Positions 1-7,081 of a stretch of 28,601 bases of DNA are shown here, piece by piece. The position numbers and the translations under genes were made by a program. The notes under the pieces were generated by a model. It was not told the origin of the DNA. It did no database searches and was given only the letters and a program-made list of their open reading frames with translations. Origin of the DNA: CAZGSG01 sp964528095. GTDB taxonomy: Bacteria; Bacteroidota; Bacteroidia; Chitinophagales; Chitinophagaceae. Within the stretch, counting starts at the first letter, position 1, and the number at the start of each line of letters is the position of its first letter. The DNA lies in the NCBI GenBank assembly GCA_964528095.1, contig CAZGSG010000030.1, positions 1 to 28,601 on the forward strand. Direction: 5' to 3'.

Positions 1-84
1 AAAGGCTATACCAATTTCCAAACACCCTAGACGAGCGTGACCATGGCAGGTTTGTTTGTCGAACCAGCTGTATTATGTAAGTAA

Positions 85-411
85 GCACCGGGGTTTATTG
101 TAAACAGGTTGGCAAGACCTTATTATATAGAATCGCTACGACTGGCAGAAAAAGGACATGCCGGCTTTTCAAGGATAGATGAACTGCTGGAAGCAACGGG
201 TTTCAGAATGGGGCCATTTAAATTGATGGACCTGATCGGTAATGATATTAATTATGCTGTAAGTTGTTCTGTATTTGATCAGCTCGGTGAGCCCGAAAGA
301 CTGAAACCCTCCTTTATTCAAAAAGAAAAAGTAGCCCTTGGCGAATTGGGCAGGAAATCAGGAAAAGGGTATTATGATTATACTAGCGGAGCCGAAGGAG
401 TACAAAACTAA
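85..411 (+). pseudogene. 3-hydroxyacyl-CoA dehydrogenase, C-terminal fragment (partial or broken)
   Basis: The readable part starts APGFIVNRLARPYY, the junction between the NAD-binding domain and the helical C-terminal domain of 3-hydroxyacyl-/3-hydroxybutyryl-CoA dehydrogenases, which oxidise 3-hydroxyacyl-CoA with NAD in beta-oxidation and related pathways. About 108 residues of the C-terminal domain follow, ending in the family's usual GRKSGKGYYDY segment. Upstream the same frame reads PAVLCK, which also fits the family, but then has TAA at 82-84, where family members usually have Asp (KDAPGF or KDSPGF), and a second stop at 28-30. The other two frames also close within the first 85 bases. 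The NAD-binding domain is therefore not readable here. This is either a decayed gene or poor sequence at the end of a contig. A TTG at 109 could serve as a start but would give only half a domain. Family certain, intactness doubtful. Confidence 0.6.
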
Positions 412-454
412 CAAGGCCTATCTTCGCAAACTTATCAACCGTTAACACAGCATT

Positions 455-1453
455 TTGTCAACCAGTATTCTTATAACAGGCGGCACAGGATTTCTCGGAT
501 CTTATATTATCAAGGAGTTGATAGAAAAAGGATATACTGTTCGTGCAATTCGACGGAATAGCTCCAGGTTGCCATCCTATATTTCAAGGGAAATTCTGGA
601 TAAAGTGGAATGGGTGGAAGGCGATGTACTCGATCCCATATCGCTTGAAGACGCCATGCAGGGTATTGATGCCATCATACATGCCGCTGCCGTAGTATCA
701 TTTTCCGCAAAGGACCGTAAGCAGATGTACCAGATCAATGTAGATGGCACGGCCAATATGATCAATATTGCTATTGAAAACAATATCAGCCGTTTTGTTC
801 ATATCAGTTCTGTAGCTGCGTTGGGAAGAACGGCGAATGGGGGTCATGTGAATGAAGAAAAAAAATGGGAAGAAAGCAAGGTAAATACGCACTACGCGAA
901 AAGCAAATACAAAGCAGAAGTGGAAGTGTGGAGAGGTTTTGGTGAGGGCCTGAATGGCGTGATCCTTAATCCCGCTACGATCCTGGGCTATGGAGACTGG
1001 AGCGCCGGAAGTTCTGCCATTTTCAAAAAAGTGTATGATGAATTCAAGTGGTATACACAGGGGATAAATGGATTTGTAGATGTAGAAGATGTAGCAAGAG
1101 CTACAGTACTTCTGATGGAAACAACAATAACGGAACAACGGTTCATTGTAAATGGCGATAACTGGCCTTTTCGCCAGCTAATGGATACCATGGCTGAAAA
1201 TTTTGGAGTAAAAAAACCATCGAAGCAGGCGACCCCATTATTATTAAATATGGCGTGGCGAATGGAAAAGATCAAGTCTTTTTTTACCAATGATCATCCC
1301 GTACTCACAAAGGAAAGCGCCCGGGTAGCGCAAAGCAAAACGCATTTTGAGAATGACAAATTATTAAACGCCCTGGCCGGCTTTTCCTTTACCCCTCTTG
1401 CTAATACCATTCGTAATGCCTGCAGTAAATACCTGGCACAAGGTAAAGTTTAA
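455..1453 (+). CDS. NAD(P)-dependent epimerase/dehydratase, extended SDR family
   Basis: A 332-residue extended short-chain dehydrogenase/reductase. The N-terminal Rossmann motif GGTGFLG is at residues 9-15. The catalytic set is Ser118/119 (HISSVAA) with Tyr147-x3-Lys151 (YAKSK). An RR pair near residues 33-34 after the second strand suggests an NADP preference. It is closest in style to dihydroflavonol-4-reductase or 3-beta-hydroxysteroid-dehydrogenase-like proteins, so a ketone/alcohol or sugar-nucleotide substrate is possible, but the substrate cannot be read from the sequence. The start is TTG at 455, placed immediately before the first beta-strand (STSILITGG), with no better ATG. It lies 43 bp after the broken acyl-CoA dehydrogenase end on the same strand and may have been cotranscribed with it. 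No terminator is visible downstream. Confidence 0.85.
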   Translation: MSTSILITGGTGFLGSYIIKELIEKGYTVRAIRRNSSRLPSYISREILDKVEWVEGDVLDPISLEDAMQGIDAIIHAAAVVSFSAKDRKQMYQINVDGTANMINIAIENNISRFVHISSVAALGRTANGGHVNEEKKWEESKVNTHYAKSKYKAEVEVWRGFGEGLNGVILNPATILGYGDWSAGSSAIFKKVYDEFKWYTQGINGFVDVEDVARATVLLMETTITEQRFIVNGDNWPFRQLMDTMAENFGVKKPSKQATPLLLNMAWRMEKIKSFFTNDHPVLTKESARVAQSKTHFENDKLLNALAGFSFTPLANTIRNACSKYLAQGKV

Positions 1454-1607
1454 GGTTTACTGATGTAAGGCTGCGAGTCTTTGGCCTGAAATTTTCTTAT
1501 CTATACGGATATCTTCTTTAAGAACATGGACTATCAAGCCCTAACTATGCGGTAATTGTTGTTAAATTTCTACGCATAAATACGATAGGGTCTGCAACCA
1601 TCGTTTG

Positions 1608-1615
1608 TATCTTTA
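1608..1615 (+). promoter_or_regulatory. putative -7 promoter box before the carboxypeptidase-regulatory-like gene
   Basis: TATCTTTA matches the Bacteroidota -7 consensus TAnnTTTG at 7 of 8 positions. It ends on the ATG at 1615, so transcription would begin at about 1620 and the next in-frame ATG (1633) is the more likely start. No clear -33 TTG is seen at the expected distance. Confidence 0.35.
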
Positions 1616-1632
1616 TGTTTAATTCAATATCT

Positions 1633-2706
1633 ATGCAACTACTCCGTTTCTTTTTAACGCCCTTACTGACCATTGCCTGTTTCGCAGCAAGTGCACAATT
1701 CACTATCTCCGGTAAGGTGATCGATTCAGCTTCCAAAGAACCGTTAAGAGGCGCTTCTGTTTTTTGCCAGAATACAACGATCGGTACCACCACTACTAAG
1801 GACGGAGAGTTCAACCTGCAACTAAAATCCGGCGGTTACGAGTTGATCATTAGTTTCACCGGTTACCAGACAAGGCAGTTGCGTATCAACCATTCAGATG
1901 AAAAAATTCCTGACATTGAACTGATCAAAGAAGAAAAAAGTCTGGGCGAAGTATTTATAAAATCCAATAATGAAGTAAAAGATGGCTGGGAGAAATATGG
2001 CAGTTTTTTTATAGAGCATTTTATTGGAGCTACGCCCAATGCGGCCTCTTGTGTGTTATTGAATCCTGAAACGCTGAAATTTTATTTTTTGAAAAAGAGT
2101 AATAAACTCCGCGTAATGTCTGCCGAGCCAATCAGGATAGAAAATAAGGCCCTGGGCTATAACCTCAGTTATCAGTTGGATTCGTTCGTTTACTACTATA
2201 ATACAGATATCAACCTATATCGTGGCTATTGCCTGTATTCAGAAATGGAAGGTTCGGACAGTGCGCGAAAAGCCTGGGCAATCAACCGGGAGAAAGCATA
2301 CTATGGCTCCAAATTACAGTTCATGCGGAGCTATTATGATAGTACGGTAGTTGAAGATGGTTTTACAATAGACATGCTGGATGAGTCTAATGACAAAAAA
2401 TTCAGCCCCGTACGGGATATATACGATACTACTTATTATGGAGCGCTGGACAGTACTTTACAGATAGAGATCTGGTATCCGCGGAAGATCAGTGTGACCT
2501 ATTCAAAAAAGAAGCCGGAGCCGGAATACCTGAAGAAATTCGGGTTTCCTAAAAATGTAAGCACCCAGATCTCCTATATTGACATCATTGAAGGGATCGC
2601 GATCAAGGAAAATGGATATTATTATGATCAGCAGAGCTGGGTTAACCAAGGGTACTGGAGTTGGAAGAATCTCGCAGACCAGCTTCCCTATGATTACACC
2701 CTTTAG
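1633..2706 (+). CDS. secreted protein with carboxypeptidase-regulatory-like domain
   Basis: A 357-residue exported protein from ATG 1633; an ATG at 1615 would add six residues but overlaps a likely -7 promoter box. A hydrophobic signal peptide (LLRFFLTPLLTIACFAASA) with a probable cleavage after ASA comes first. It is followed by a beta-sandwich carboxypeptidase-regulatory-like domain of about 85 residues (ISGKVIDSASKEPLRGASVF, then TKDGEFNL and ISFTGYQT), the module also found at the N-terminus of SusC-type receptors. The remaining 250 residues are rich in Tyr, Asp and Ser and I do not recognise a domain. There is no TonB plug or barrel, so it is not a receptor. A periplasmic or surface location is likely. 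It converges on the lpxD-like gene with only 23 bp between the stops. Function unknown. Confidence 0.82.
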   Translation: MQLLRFFLTPLLTIACFAASAQFTISGKVIDSASKEPLRGASVFCQNTTIGTTTTKDGEFNLQLKSGGYELIISFTGYQTRQLRINHSDEKIPDIELIKEEKSLGEVFIKSNNEVKDGWEKYGSFFIEHFIGATPNAASCVLLNPETLKFYFLKKSNKLRVMSAEPIRIENKALGYNLSYQLDSFVYYYNTDINLYRGYCLYSEMEGSDSARKAWAINREKAYYGSKLQFMRSYYDSTVVEDGFTIDMLDESNDKKFSPVRDIYDTTYYGALDSTLQIEIWYPRKISVTYSKKKPEPEYLKKFGFPKNVSTQISYIDIIEGIAIKENGYYYDQQSWVNQGYWSWKNLADQLPYDYTL

Positions 2707-2729
2707 GGAATGAATAGTTTGAATGCCCG

Positions 2730-3677
2730 CTATTTTTTTCCCATTACCTTTTCCCAGAGTTGCGGGATGCGTTTTATCCATACCAGTTCCTTCATTTTTT
2801 CCCTTGCATCTTCAACCGGTGATCCGAAATACACTTTACCGCCGGGGATAGAGTCTTTAACACCACTTTGTGCATAGACGATAGCCCCTTCCCCAATCGT
2901 CAGGGTCTTACTTACTCCGACCTGCCCCCAAAGGATTACATTGTCTTCGATTGTAGTGGCACCGGCGATACCCACCTGTGCTGCAAATAAGCAATTTTTA
3001 CCCACTATCGTATCATGACCTATATGTACGCAGTTATCCATTTTTGTGCCCGCTCCGATAAGCGTGTCGCCACTAACGCCACGATCAATCGTACAACTTG
3101 CCCCTATTTCCACACTGTTCTCAATGACCACGCGACCACAGCTCAGCATTTTTTTGTAATGGATGTCCCGGTTTGTTTTTTTATTATAGTAAAAAGCATC
3201 GCCGCCGATTACAGTTGCTGCCTGAATGATCACATTATCACCGATCACGCAATGATCGAGTATACATACGTTGGGATGAATGATACAATTACGACCTATG
3301 CTTACATGGTTCCCGACATATGCGTTGGGCATTATGACCGAACCCTCGCCAATGACCGCTGAGTCGCTGATCATTTTCATAGAAGGCTGAAAAGGCCGGA
3401 AATGATTTACAATTGTTTGATAGGCCTCGAACGGATCGCTGGTAACGAGTAACGCTTTTCCTTCAGGGATACCAGTTTCCTTATTAATAATAATAAAACT
3501 GGCCGCCGAATTAATACAGGTTGCATAATATTTAGGATGATCTACAAATACAAGGTCTCCTTCTTCTACTTTATGCAGCTCATTGATACCGGTAGCAGAA
3601 GCCGTACTATTACCGATCAACTTCGCATCGATCAATGCGGCTATTTGTATTAATGGAACAGGTTTTTCAAAACGCAT
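2730..3677 (-). CDS. lpxD: LpxD-type UDP-3-O-acyl-glucosamine N-acyltransferase (solitary paralogue)
   Basis: A 315-residue left-handed beta-helix acyltransferase. Residues 1-100 are the LpxD uridine-binding domain (typical opening FEKPVPLIQIAALIDAKLIG). Residues 105-290 are hexapeptide repeats containing the LpxD signatures TIDRG and IGHDTIVGKNCLFAAQVGIA. His221 aligns with the catalytic His239 of E. coli LpxD. The second conserved His (E. coli His276, AGHLTI-like) is replaced by Lys257 (SKTLTIG). LpxD adds the second 3-hydroxyacyl chain during lipid A synthesis, from acyl-ACP to UDP-3-O-acyl-GlcN. Here the gene stands alone with its own promoter rather than beside lpxC/fabZ/lpxA, so a second LpxD homologue for a modified lipid A, or another acyltransferase role, is possible. 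Family assignment is firm, exact acceptor less so. Confidence 0.85.
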   Translation of the reverse strand: MRFEKPVPLIQIAALIDAKLIGNSTASATGINELHKVEEGDLVFVDHPKYYATCINSAASFIIINKETGIPEGKALLVTSDPFEAYQTIVNHFRPFQPSMKMISDSAVIGEGSVIMPNAYVGNHVSIGRNCIIHPNVCILDHCVIGDNVIIQAATVIGGDAFYYNKKTNRDIHYKKMLSCGRVVIENSVEIGASCTIDRGVSGDTLIGAGTKMDNCVHIGHDTIVGKNCLFAAQVGIAGATTIEDNVILWGQVGVSKTLTIGEGAIVYAQSGVKDSIPGGKVYFGSPVEDAREKMKELVWIKRIPQLWEKVMGKK

Positions 3678-3694
3678 ACCCTAAAAAATTTGAA

Positions 3695-3702
3695 CAAAGG
3701 TA
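3695..3702 (-). promoter_or_regulatory. -7 promoter box of the lpxD-like gene
   Basis: The minus strand reads TACCTTTG, a perfect match to the Bacteroidota -7 consensus TAnnTTTG. A TTA, one base off the -33 TTG, lies 19 bases further upstream. The predicted transcript start is about 12 bases before the ATG at 3677. Confidence 0.55.
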
Positions 3703-3850
3703 ACAGGTATAAATGGCTGGCTAATCCTAAAACAACCGTTTTTATCATCCCTGGCTTATTTTTTACCAAAAACCTAAAATTATTTTCGCACCTTCCCGGA
3801 AGCCCGTTATAGCACCTGTTCAATATAAAAAAAAGCATCGTTTTTTATAT

Positions 3851-3875
3851 ATTGTATAAGTGGCCATTATACAAT
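3851..3875. repeat. perfect 9-bp inverted repeat ATTGTATAA
   Basis: ATTGTATAA (3851-3859) and TTATACAAT (3867-3875) are perfect reverse complements around a 7-base centre. The half site TTGTATAAGT recurs exactly at 3916-3925. It could be an operator for a dimeric regulator or a weak DnaA-box pair; it is not followed by a T-tract, so it is not a terminator. Confidence 0.5.
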
Positions 3876-3984
3876 CATTAAAATACATTCTTTTGAAACA
3901 CTTGCTGCGCAAGGGTTGTATAAGTATTCAAAAAAATAAAAGATTGTGATTTTATAAAAAAAATAAAGATGTTTGTTATAAACA

Positions 3985-4000
3985 GATCGTTTATACGATC
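3985..4000. repeat. small palindrome GATCGT-TTAT-ACGATC
   Basis: Six-base perfect arms around a 4-base centre, placed between a weak DnaA box and the first perfect one. Possible protein-binding site; no further support. Confidence 0.35.
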
Positions 4001-4064
4001 AAAAAAGGGTCGCCTTATCCACAGCATTAAATAAAATGTGAATAAAATTCTTATAAAATATTTT

Positions 4065-4093
4065 TTGGTTAGTTAAAATAATTTATAATATTG
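4065..4093 (+). promoter_or_regulatory. putative promoter of a small RNA
   Basis: TTG at 4065-4067 (the -33 element), an 18-base spacer, then TAATATTG at 4086-4093, matching the -7 consensus TAnnTTTG at 7 of 8 positions. Transcription would start at about 4098, exactly at the foot of the first hairpin of the candidate small RNA. Confidence 0.4.
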
Positions 4094-4097
4094 TGTA

Positions 4098-4170
4098 GGG
4101 AAATTTATTTCCCGGTACTTACTAACCCATCCATATATTATCCCTCTGGTTTTCCGGAGGGATTTTTTTT
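4098..4170 (+). ncRNA. candidate small RNA, about 72 nt, two hairpins
   Basis: A self-contained transcript can be read between a promoter and a terminator with no gene inside. At the predicted 5' end is a hairpin with perfect 7-base arms (GGGAAAT at 4098-4104, ATTTCCC at 4107-4113). A single-stranded linker of about 26 bases follows, then a strong intrinsic terminator (4140-4170). No open reading frame of useful length lies inside. The nearest upstream gene runs the other way and the next gene starts 260 bp later with its own promoter box, so the terminator has no other evident client. It does not look like 6S, tmRNA or RNase P RNA, which are much longer. Target or function unknown. Confidence 0.4.
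4140..4170 (+). terminator. strong intrinsic terminator
   Basis: A 10-bp stem (ATCCCTCTGG at 4140-4149, CCGGAGGGAT at 4154-4163, with one G-U pair), a TTTT loop, and a run of eight T. It ends the candidate small RNA. Confidence 0.8.
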
Positions 4171-4404
4171 GCCCCTGCTTATCCGGTTATCATAAAAAAG
4201 AAGCCCTTCCTGCAATAGATATGCTGCTATGTTTTGATGAAGAGTTGATCAATTTCTTTAAGGCCTTTCTCCGGTAACCCTTGCTTGTTATCTATAAGTA
4301 CTTAGACGTTAGTGCTCGCATTATTAAATTCCGGTTGATCCGTGTGCGGCTTCTGTACCCCAAACCGGCCTTATATAATAAGAAGCGGTAAACAATAATT
4401 CAGA

Positions 4405-4412
4405 TACCTTTA
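4405..4412 (+). promoter_or_regulatory. -7 promoter box of yicC
   Basis: TACCTTTA matches TAnnTTTG at 7 of 8 positions, 20 bases before the yicC ATG. The preceding stretch 4171-4404 shows no gene or convincing structure. Confidence 0.4.
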
Positions 4413-4432
4413 CATTAATCAAATTCTTTAGC

Positions 4433-5308
4433 ATGCTGAAATCAATGACCGGTTTTGGAAGAGCCGAAAAAAGTGTTGGAGACAAGACATTCCTTGTCGA
4501 TATCAAATCTCTCAATGGAAAACAATTTGAACTCCAGTTGAAATTACCCGCCCTTCTCAAACCTTTTGAATTTGATCTGCGCCGCATTCTTTCCGAAAAA
4601 CTTATCAGAGGAAGTGTAGACTGTATGATAAGCCTGAAGGATACAGGAAGCGCCAAACCGGTAACGATTAATACAGACCTGGCCAAAGCTTATTATAAAC
4701 CACTGGCAGAATTGTCGGCCGCGCTCAACCTGGATCCCTCGCATATCCTGAGCACCCTCGTCAAACTCCCCGAAGTGATAACCCCCAGCAGCGAGACGCT
4801 CAATGATAGTGAGTGGGTAGATATGCAGCAGGTATTACTTACCGCCATTAATAATCTGAACGAACACCGGCTCGATGAAGGAAGGTCGCTGGAAAACGAT
4901 CTTCTTAACCGTATCAATAATATAGAAAAACAGCAGCAGGAGGTTATTAAACTGGAGCCGCTTCGCCAGGTAAAGATCAGGGAGGGGATCACCCGCCTGC
5001 TTGAGGAAAATGTAGGCAAGGAAAATTACGATAGCAACAGGTTGGAGCAGGAACTGATCTATTATATAGAAAAGATCGATATCAGCGAGGAACAGGTGCG
5101 TCTGAAAAACCATTGCGACTATTTTAAAACCCTGCTGGCAGATGCAGACGAGGCAAAGGGCAAGAAACTATCCTTTGTATTACAGGAAATAGGCCGCGAG
5201 ATCAATACGACCGGCTCAAAAGCATATGATTCCACTATACAGAAATGCGTGGTCATGATGAAAGATGAACTGGAAAAAGCAAAAGAACAGGTGCTTAATG
5301 TAATGTGA
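4433..5308 (+). CDS. yicC: YicC/YloC family endoribonuclease
   Basis: A 291-residue protein, close to the usual 285-295 of the family. It opens with the signature LKSMTGFGRAE and the N-terminal YicC domain (to about residue 155). It ends with the DUF1732 domain, recognisable by GKKLSFVLQEIGREINTTGSKA-type sequence near residues 240-263. Family members are endoribonucleases that act on RNA and are linked to stress and stationary-phase survival; the acidic and basic residues of the C-terminal domain are present. The start is the only ATG before the signature, with a promoter box at 4405-4412. In many bacteria gmk (guanylate kinase) follows yicC; here a gldH-like gene follows after 125 bp instead. 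Confidence 0.93.
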   Translation: MLKSMTGFGRAEKSVGDKTFLVDIKSLNGKQFELQLKLPALLKPFEFDLRRILSEKLIRGSVDCMISLKDTGSAKPVTINTDLAKAYYKPLAELSAALNLDPSHILSTLVKLPEVITPSSETLNDSEWVDMQQVLLTAINNLNEHRLDEGRSLENDLLNRINNIEKQQQEVIKLEPLRQVKIREGITRLLEENVGKENYDSNRLEQELIYYIEKIDISEEQVRLKNHCDYFKTLLADADEAKGKKLSFVLQEIGREINTTGSKAYDSTIQKCVVMMKDELEKAKEQVLNVM

Positions 5309-5394
5309 TCCCACAAAAAGAGATTCGCCGCAAGCAATAAATTACTTCAGGCATTGGGCAACGGAATCGCCAACCCGGGCACTAATGCAGAATG

Positions 5395-5422
5395 TCCAAC
5401 TTTGAATCCTGAACTTGGAACT
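5395..5422. repeat. four degenerate heptads with GAAC core
   Basis: Exactly four 7-base units can be read: TCCAACT, TTGAATC, CTGAACT and TGGAACT. It lies in the 125-bp gap between yicC and gldH. Two other 28-bp heptad arrays occur at 14138-14165 and 20459-20486. Confidence 0.5.
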
Positions 5423-5433
5423 TTTTTCTAAAT

Positions 5434-5931
5434 TTGAAAAAAAACCATTTGAAACTTATAAAGCACACCGGTATTTTTTTTCTCATTGCATTGAGTCTGC
5501 AGATCCTTATTGTATCTTCCTGTACCACTATCGATTTGTATGAAAAAAGCGTCGCGATCCCTGGTCATGCCTGGGAAAGTAGTTTCAAGCCGTCCTTTGA
5601 CTTCACTATAAAGGATACAAATACGTCTTACCAGCTTTTCCTGGTTTTGAGGCACAATGAGAAATACAATTTTAATAATATTTATGTAAATGTGTATGCC
5701 AGGGTGCCGGGCCAGGACAGCGCTATAAAAATTCAGAAAAATCTCACCCTTGCGGACAATGAAGGTTGGAAAGCCGCATCAGCCATGGATGATATTTATG
5801 AGCATCGCCTGCCGCTTGGAGAGATACAGGCACTTAAAGCAGGTAATTACACCTTTACCCTTGAACAGATCATGCGCGAAGACCCTTTGCAAAATGTACT
5901 GAATGCCGGTATCCGGATTGAGAAGAAATAG
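5434..5931 (+). CDS. gldH: GldH-like gliding motility lipoprotein
   Basis: A 165-residue lipoprotein. The signal sequence ends in a lipobox VSSC with the lipidated Cys at residue 30. The mature part follows the GldH pattern: IPGHAWESSFKPSFDF, then a DTNTSYQLFLVLRHNEKYNFNN-type strand, and the segment WKAASAMDDIYEHRLPL near the end. GldH is an outer-membrane-associated lipoprotein needed for gliding and the type IX secretion apparatus in Flavobacterium; homologues are widespread in Bacteroidota, including non-gliders. The start is uncertain: TTG 5434 overlaps a TAAATTTG box (5429-5436) that matches the -7 consensus perfectly. If that box is used, the second in-frame TTG at 5449 (LKLIKHTG) is the real start. 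No ATG is available. Confidence 0.78.
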   Translation: MKKNHLKLIKHTGIFFLIALSLQILIVSSCTTIDLYEKSVAIPGHAWESSFKPSFDFTIKDTNTSYQLFLVLRHNEKYNFNNIYVNVYARVPGQDSAIKIQKNLTLADNEGWKAASAMDDIYEHRLPLGEIQALKAGNYTFTLEQIMREDPLQNVLNAGIRIEKK

Positions 5932-6017
5932 ATTTTGAACCCCTGGTTTCTTCGCCATTCCTGTTCAATACCCGATCTGCAGATCCGGAAATAAAGCCTG
6001 AACCGAAATCAGTGAAC

Positions 6018-6025
6018 TACTTTTG
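6018..6025 (+). promoter_or_regulatory. -7 promoter box of the two-component genes
   Basis: TACTTTTG is a perfect match to TAnnTTTG, 22 bases before the kinase ATG at 6047. It suggests the kinase/regulator pair is transcribed independently of gldH. No -33 TTG at good spacing. Confidence 0.5.
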
Positions 6026-6046
6026 TACATAGTTAATCTATCTTAA

Positions 6047-7081
6047 ATGGATGCCAGCCGCAAACAGATAAAAAGGGCCACTGTTATTTACTGGATGATG
6101 TTATCATACATCATTGTGGCATTGGCCTGGTGGTTTATTTCTCTGCAGAGCCAGAGTTATATGCTGGCTGATTTCAGGATGAAGCAACTGGATGCGACCA
6201 TTGATAAAACAATCTCGCCCTCTTTGTACCAGGCAGAACACAATGCTATTCTTTCCGAAAGGAGAAAACGCAGCATCATGCACCTGAGTGAGGGCCTTTT
6301 CTTTTTTGCGCTTATCATTATTGCCGCCGTTTTTATATTCCGTTCGGTAAGACGGCAGTTCCGGCTGCAATTGCAGCAACAAAATTTTATGATGGCCGTC
6401 ACACATGAATTAAAAACGCCGATCGCCGTTACAAGGCTCAATCTCGAGACCATGCAGCGGTACGCCCTGGACCCGGAAAAACAAAAAAGACTGATCAGGA
6501 CAACACTGGAAGAAACATCGCGTCTTACATTTCTTACCAATAATATACTTATCTCATCGCAGTTGGAAGGAGGTGGCTACCCCTCCTCCAAAGAAGAGCT
6601 GGACCTGTCTGATCTTCTTAAAGACTGTATACAGGATTTTAGGGTTCGCTTTCCGGACCGCGTATTCCTGGAAGAGATAGAGATCGATGCGGATGTAAAA
6701 GGTGACGCACTGCTTTTGCAAATGCTGATCAATAACCTGCTGGAAAACGCAATAAAATATTCTCCCAAGGAAACCCCGGTAAAAGCTCTTCTTAAAAAAG
6801 ACCGAAACGCTATTCACCTTGCCATTATAGATGAGGGTGCTGGTATTCCTGATGATGAAAAGAAAAAGATCTTTTCCAAATTTTACCGCATCGGAAATGA
6901 AGCAACCCGCAAAGCGCAGGGTACAGGTCTTGGGCTGTATCTTTGCACCCGAATCGCAGACTATCACAATGCAGACATTTCGGTGACAAACCATAAGCCA
7001 CACGGAAGTAATTTTGCGGTTAATTTTCACCCGCTCCCAGTACGACGGGTACAAGCAAGTAAAGAAAAATACGATGAGTGA
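6047..7081 (+). CDS. membrane sensor histidine kinase
   Basis: A 344-residue class I histidine kinase. Two membrane helices (residues about 12-33 and 83-99) bracket a short periplasmic segment of about 50 residues, which is too small for a known ligand-binding domain. The HisKA helix carries the phospho-accepting His120 (THELKTP). The ATP-binding domain shows N box NNLLENAIKYSP, G1 box DEGAGIPDD, F-box KFYRIG, and G2 box GTGLGLYL. No PAS or HAMP domain is evident. It autophosphorylates and passes the phosphate to the response regulator encoded directly downstream, whose ATG lies inside the kinase's last codons. Signal unknown. Confidence 0.93.
   Translation: MDASRKQIKRATVIYWMMLSYIIVALAWWFISLQSQSYMLADFRMKQLDATIDKTISPSLYQAEHNAILSERRKRSIMHLSEGLFFFALIIIAAVFIFRSVRRQFRLQLQQQNFMMAVTHELKTPIAVTRLNLETMQRYALDPEKQKRLIRTTLEETSRLTFLTNNILISSQLEGGGYPSSKEELDLSDLLKDCIQDFRVRFPDRVFLEEIEIDADVKGDALLLQMLINNLLENAIKYSPKETPVKALLKKDRNAIHLAIIDEGAGIPDDEKKKIFSKFYRIGNEATRKAQGTGLGLYLCTRIADYHNADISVTNHKPHGSNFAVNFHPLPVRRVQASKEKYDE

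Larger units (their letters stand above)
3838..4135. other. AT-rich region with a cluster of DnaA-box-like sites (possible replication origin)
   Basis: Part of the 755-bp gene-free gap 3678-4432. It is extremely AT-rich and contains two perfect matches to the DnaA-box consensus TTATNCACA: TTATCCACA at 4015-4023 (plus) and TGTGAATAA at 4037-4045 (minus orientation). A one-mismatch box, TTATAAACA, is at 3976-3984. Three weaker 7/9 matches lie at 3851-3859, 3867-3875 and 3915-3923. A small GATC palindrome (3985-4000) sits between the boxes, and long A/T runs that could unwind lie at 3936-3968 and 4041-4090. This combination resembles a bacterial oriC, but dnaA, dnaN and other origin-linked genes are not in view, so the call is tentative. 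Confidence 0.35.

Noticed and set aside
698..1138. 146-codon minus-strand open frame
   Set aside because: Shadow of the epimerase gene; composition atypical and no start context.
3015..3362. 115-codon plus-strand open frame
   Set aside because: Shadow of the hexapeptide-repeat region of lpxD, whose periodic codons keep the opposite strand open.
5395..5422. CRISPR-like or simple microsatellite repeat
   Set aside because: Units are only 7 bp and degenerate, with no spacers and no cas genes; listed as a heptad array instead.
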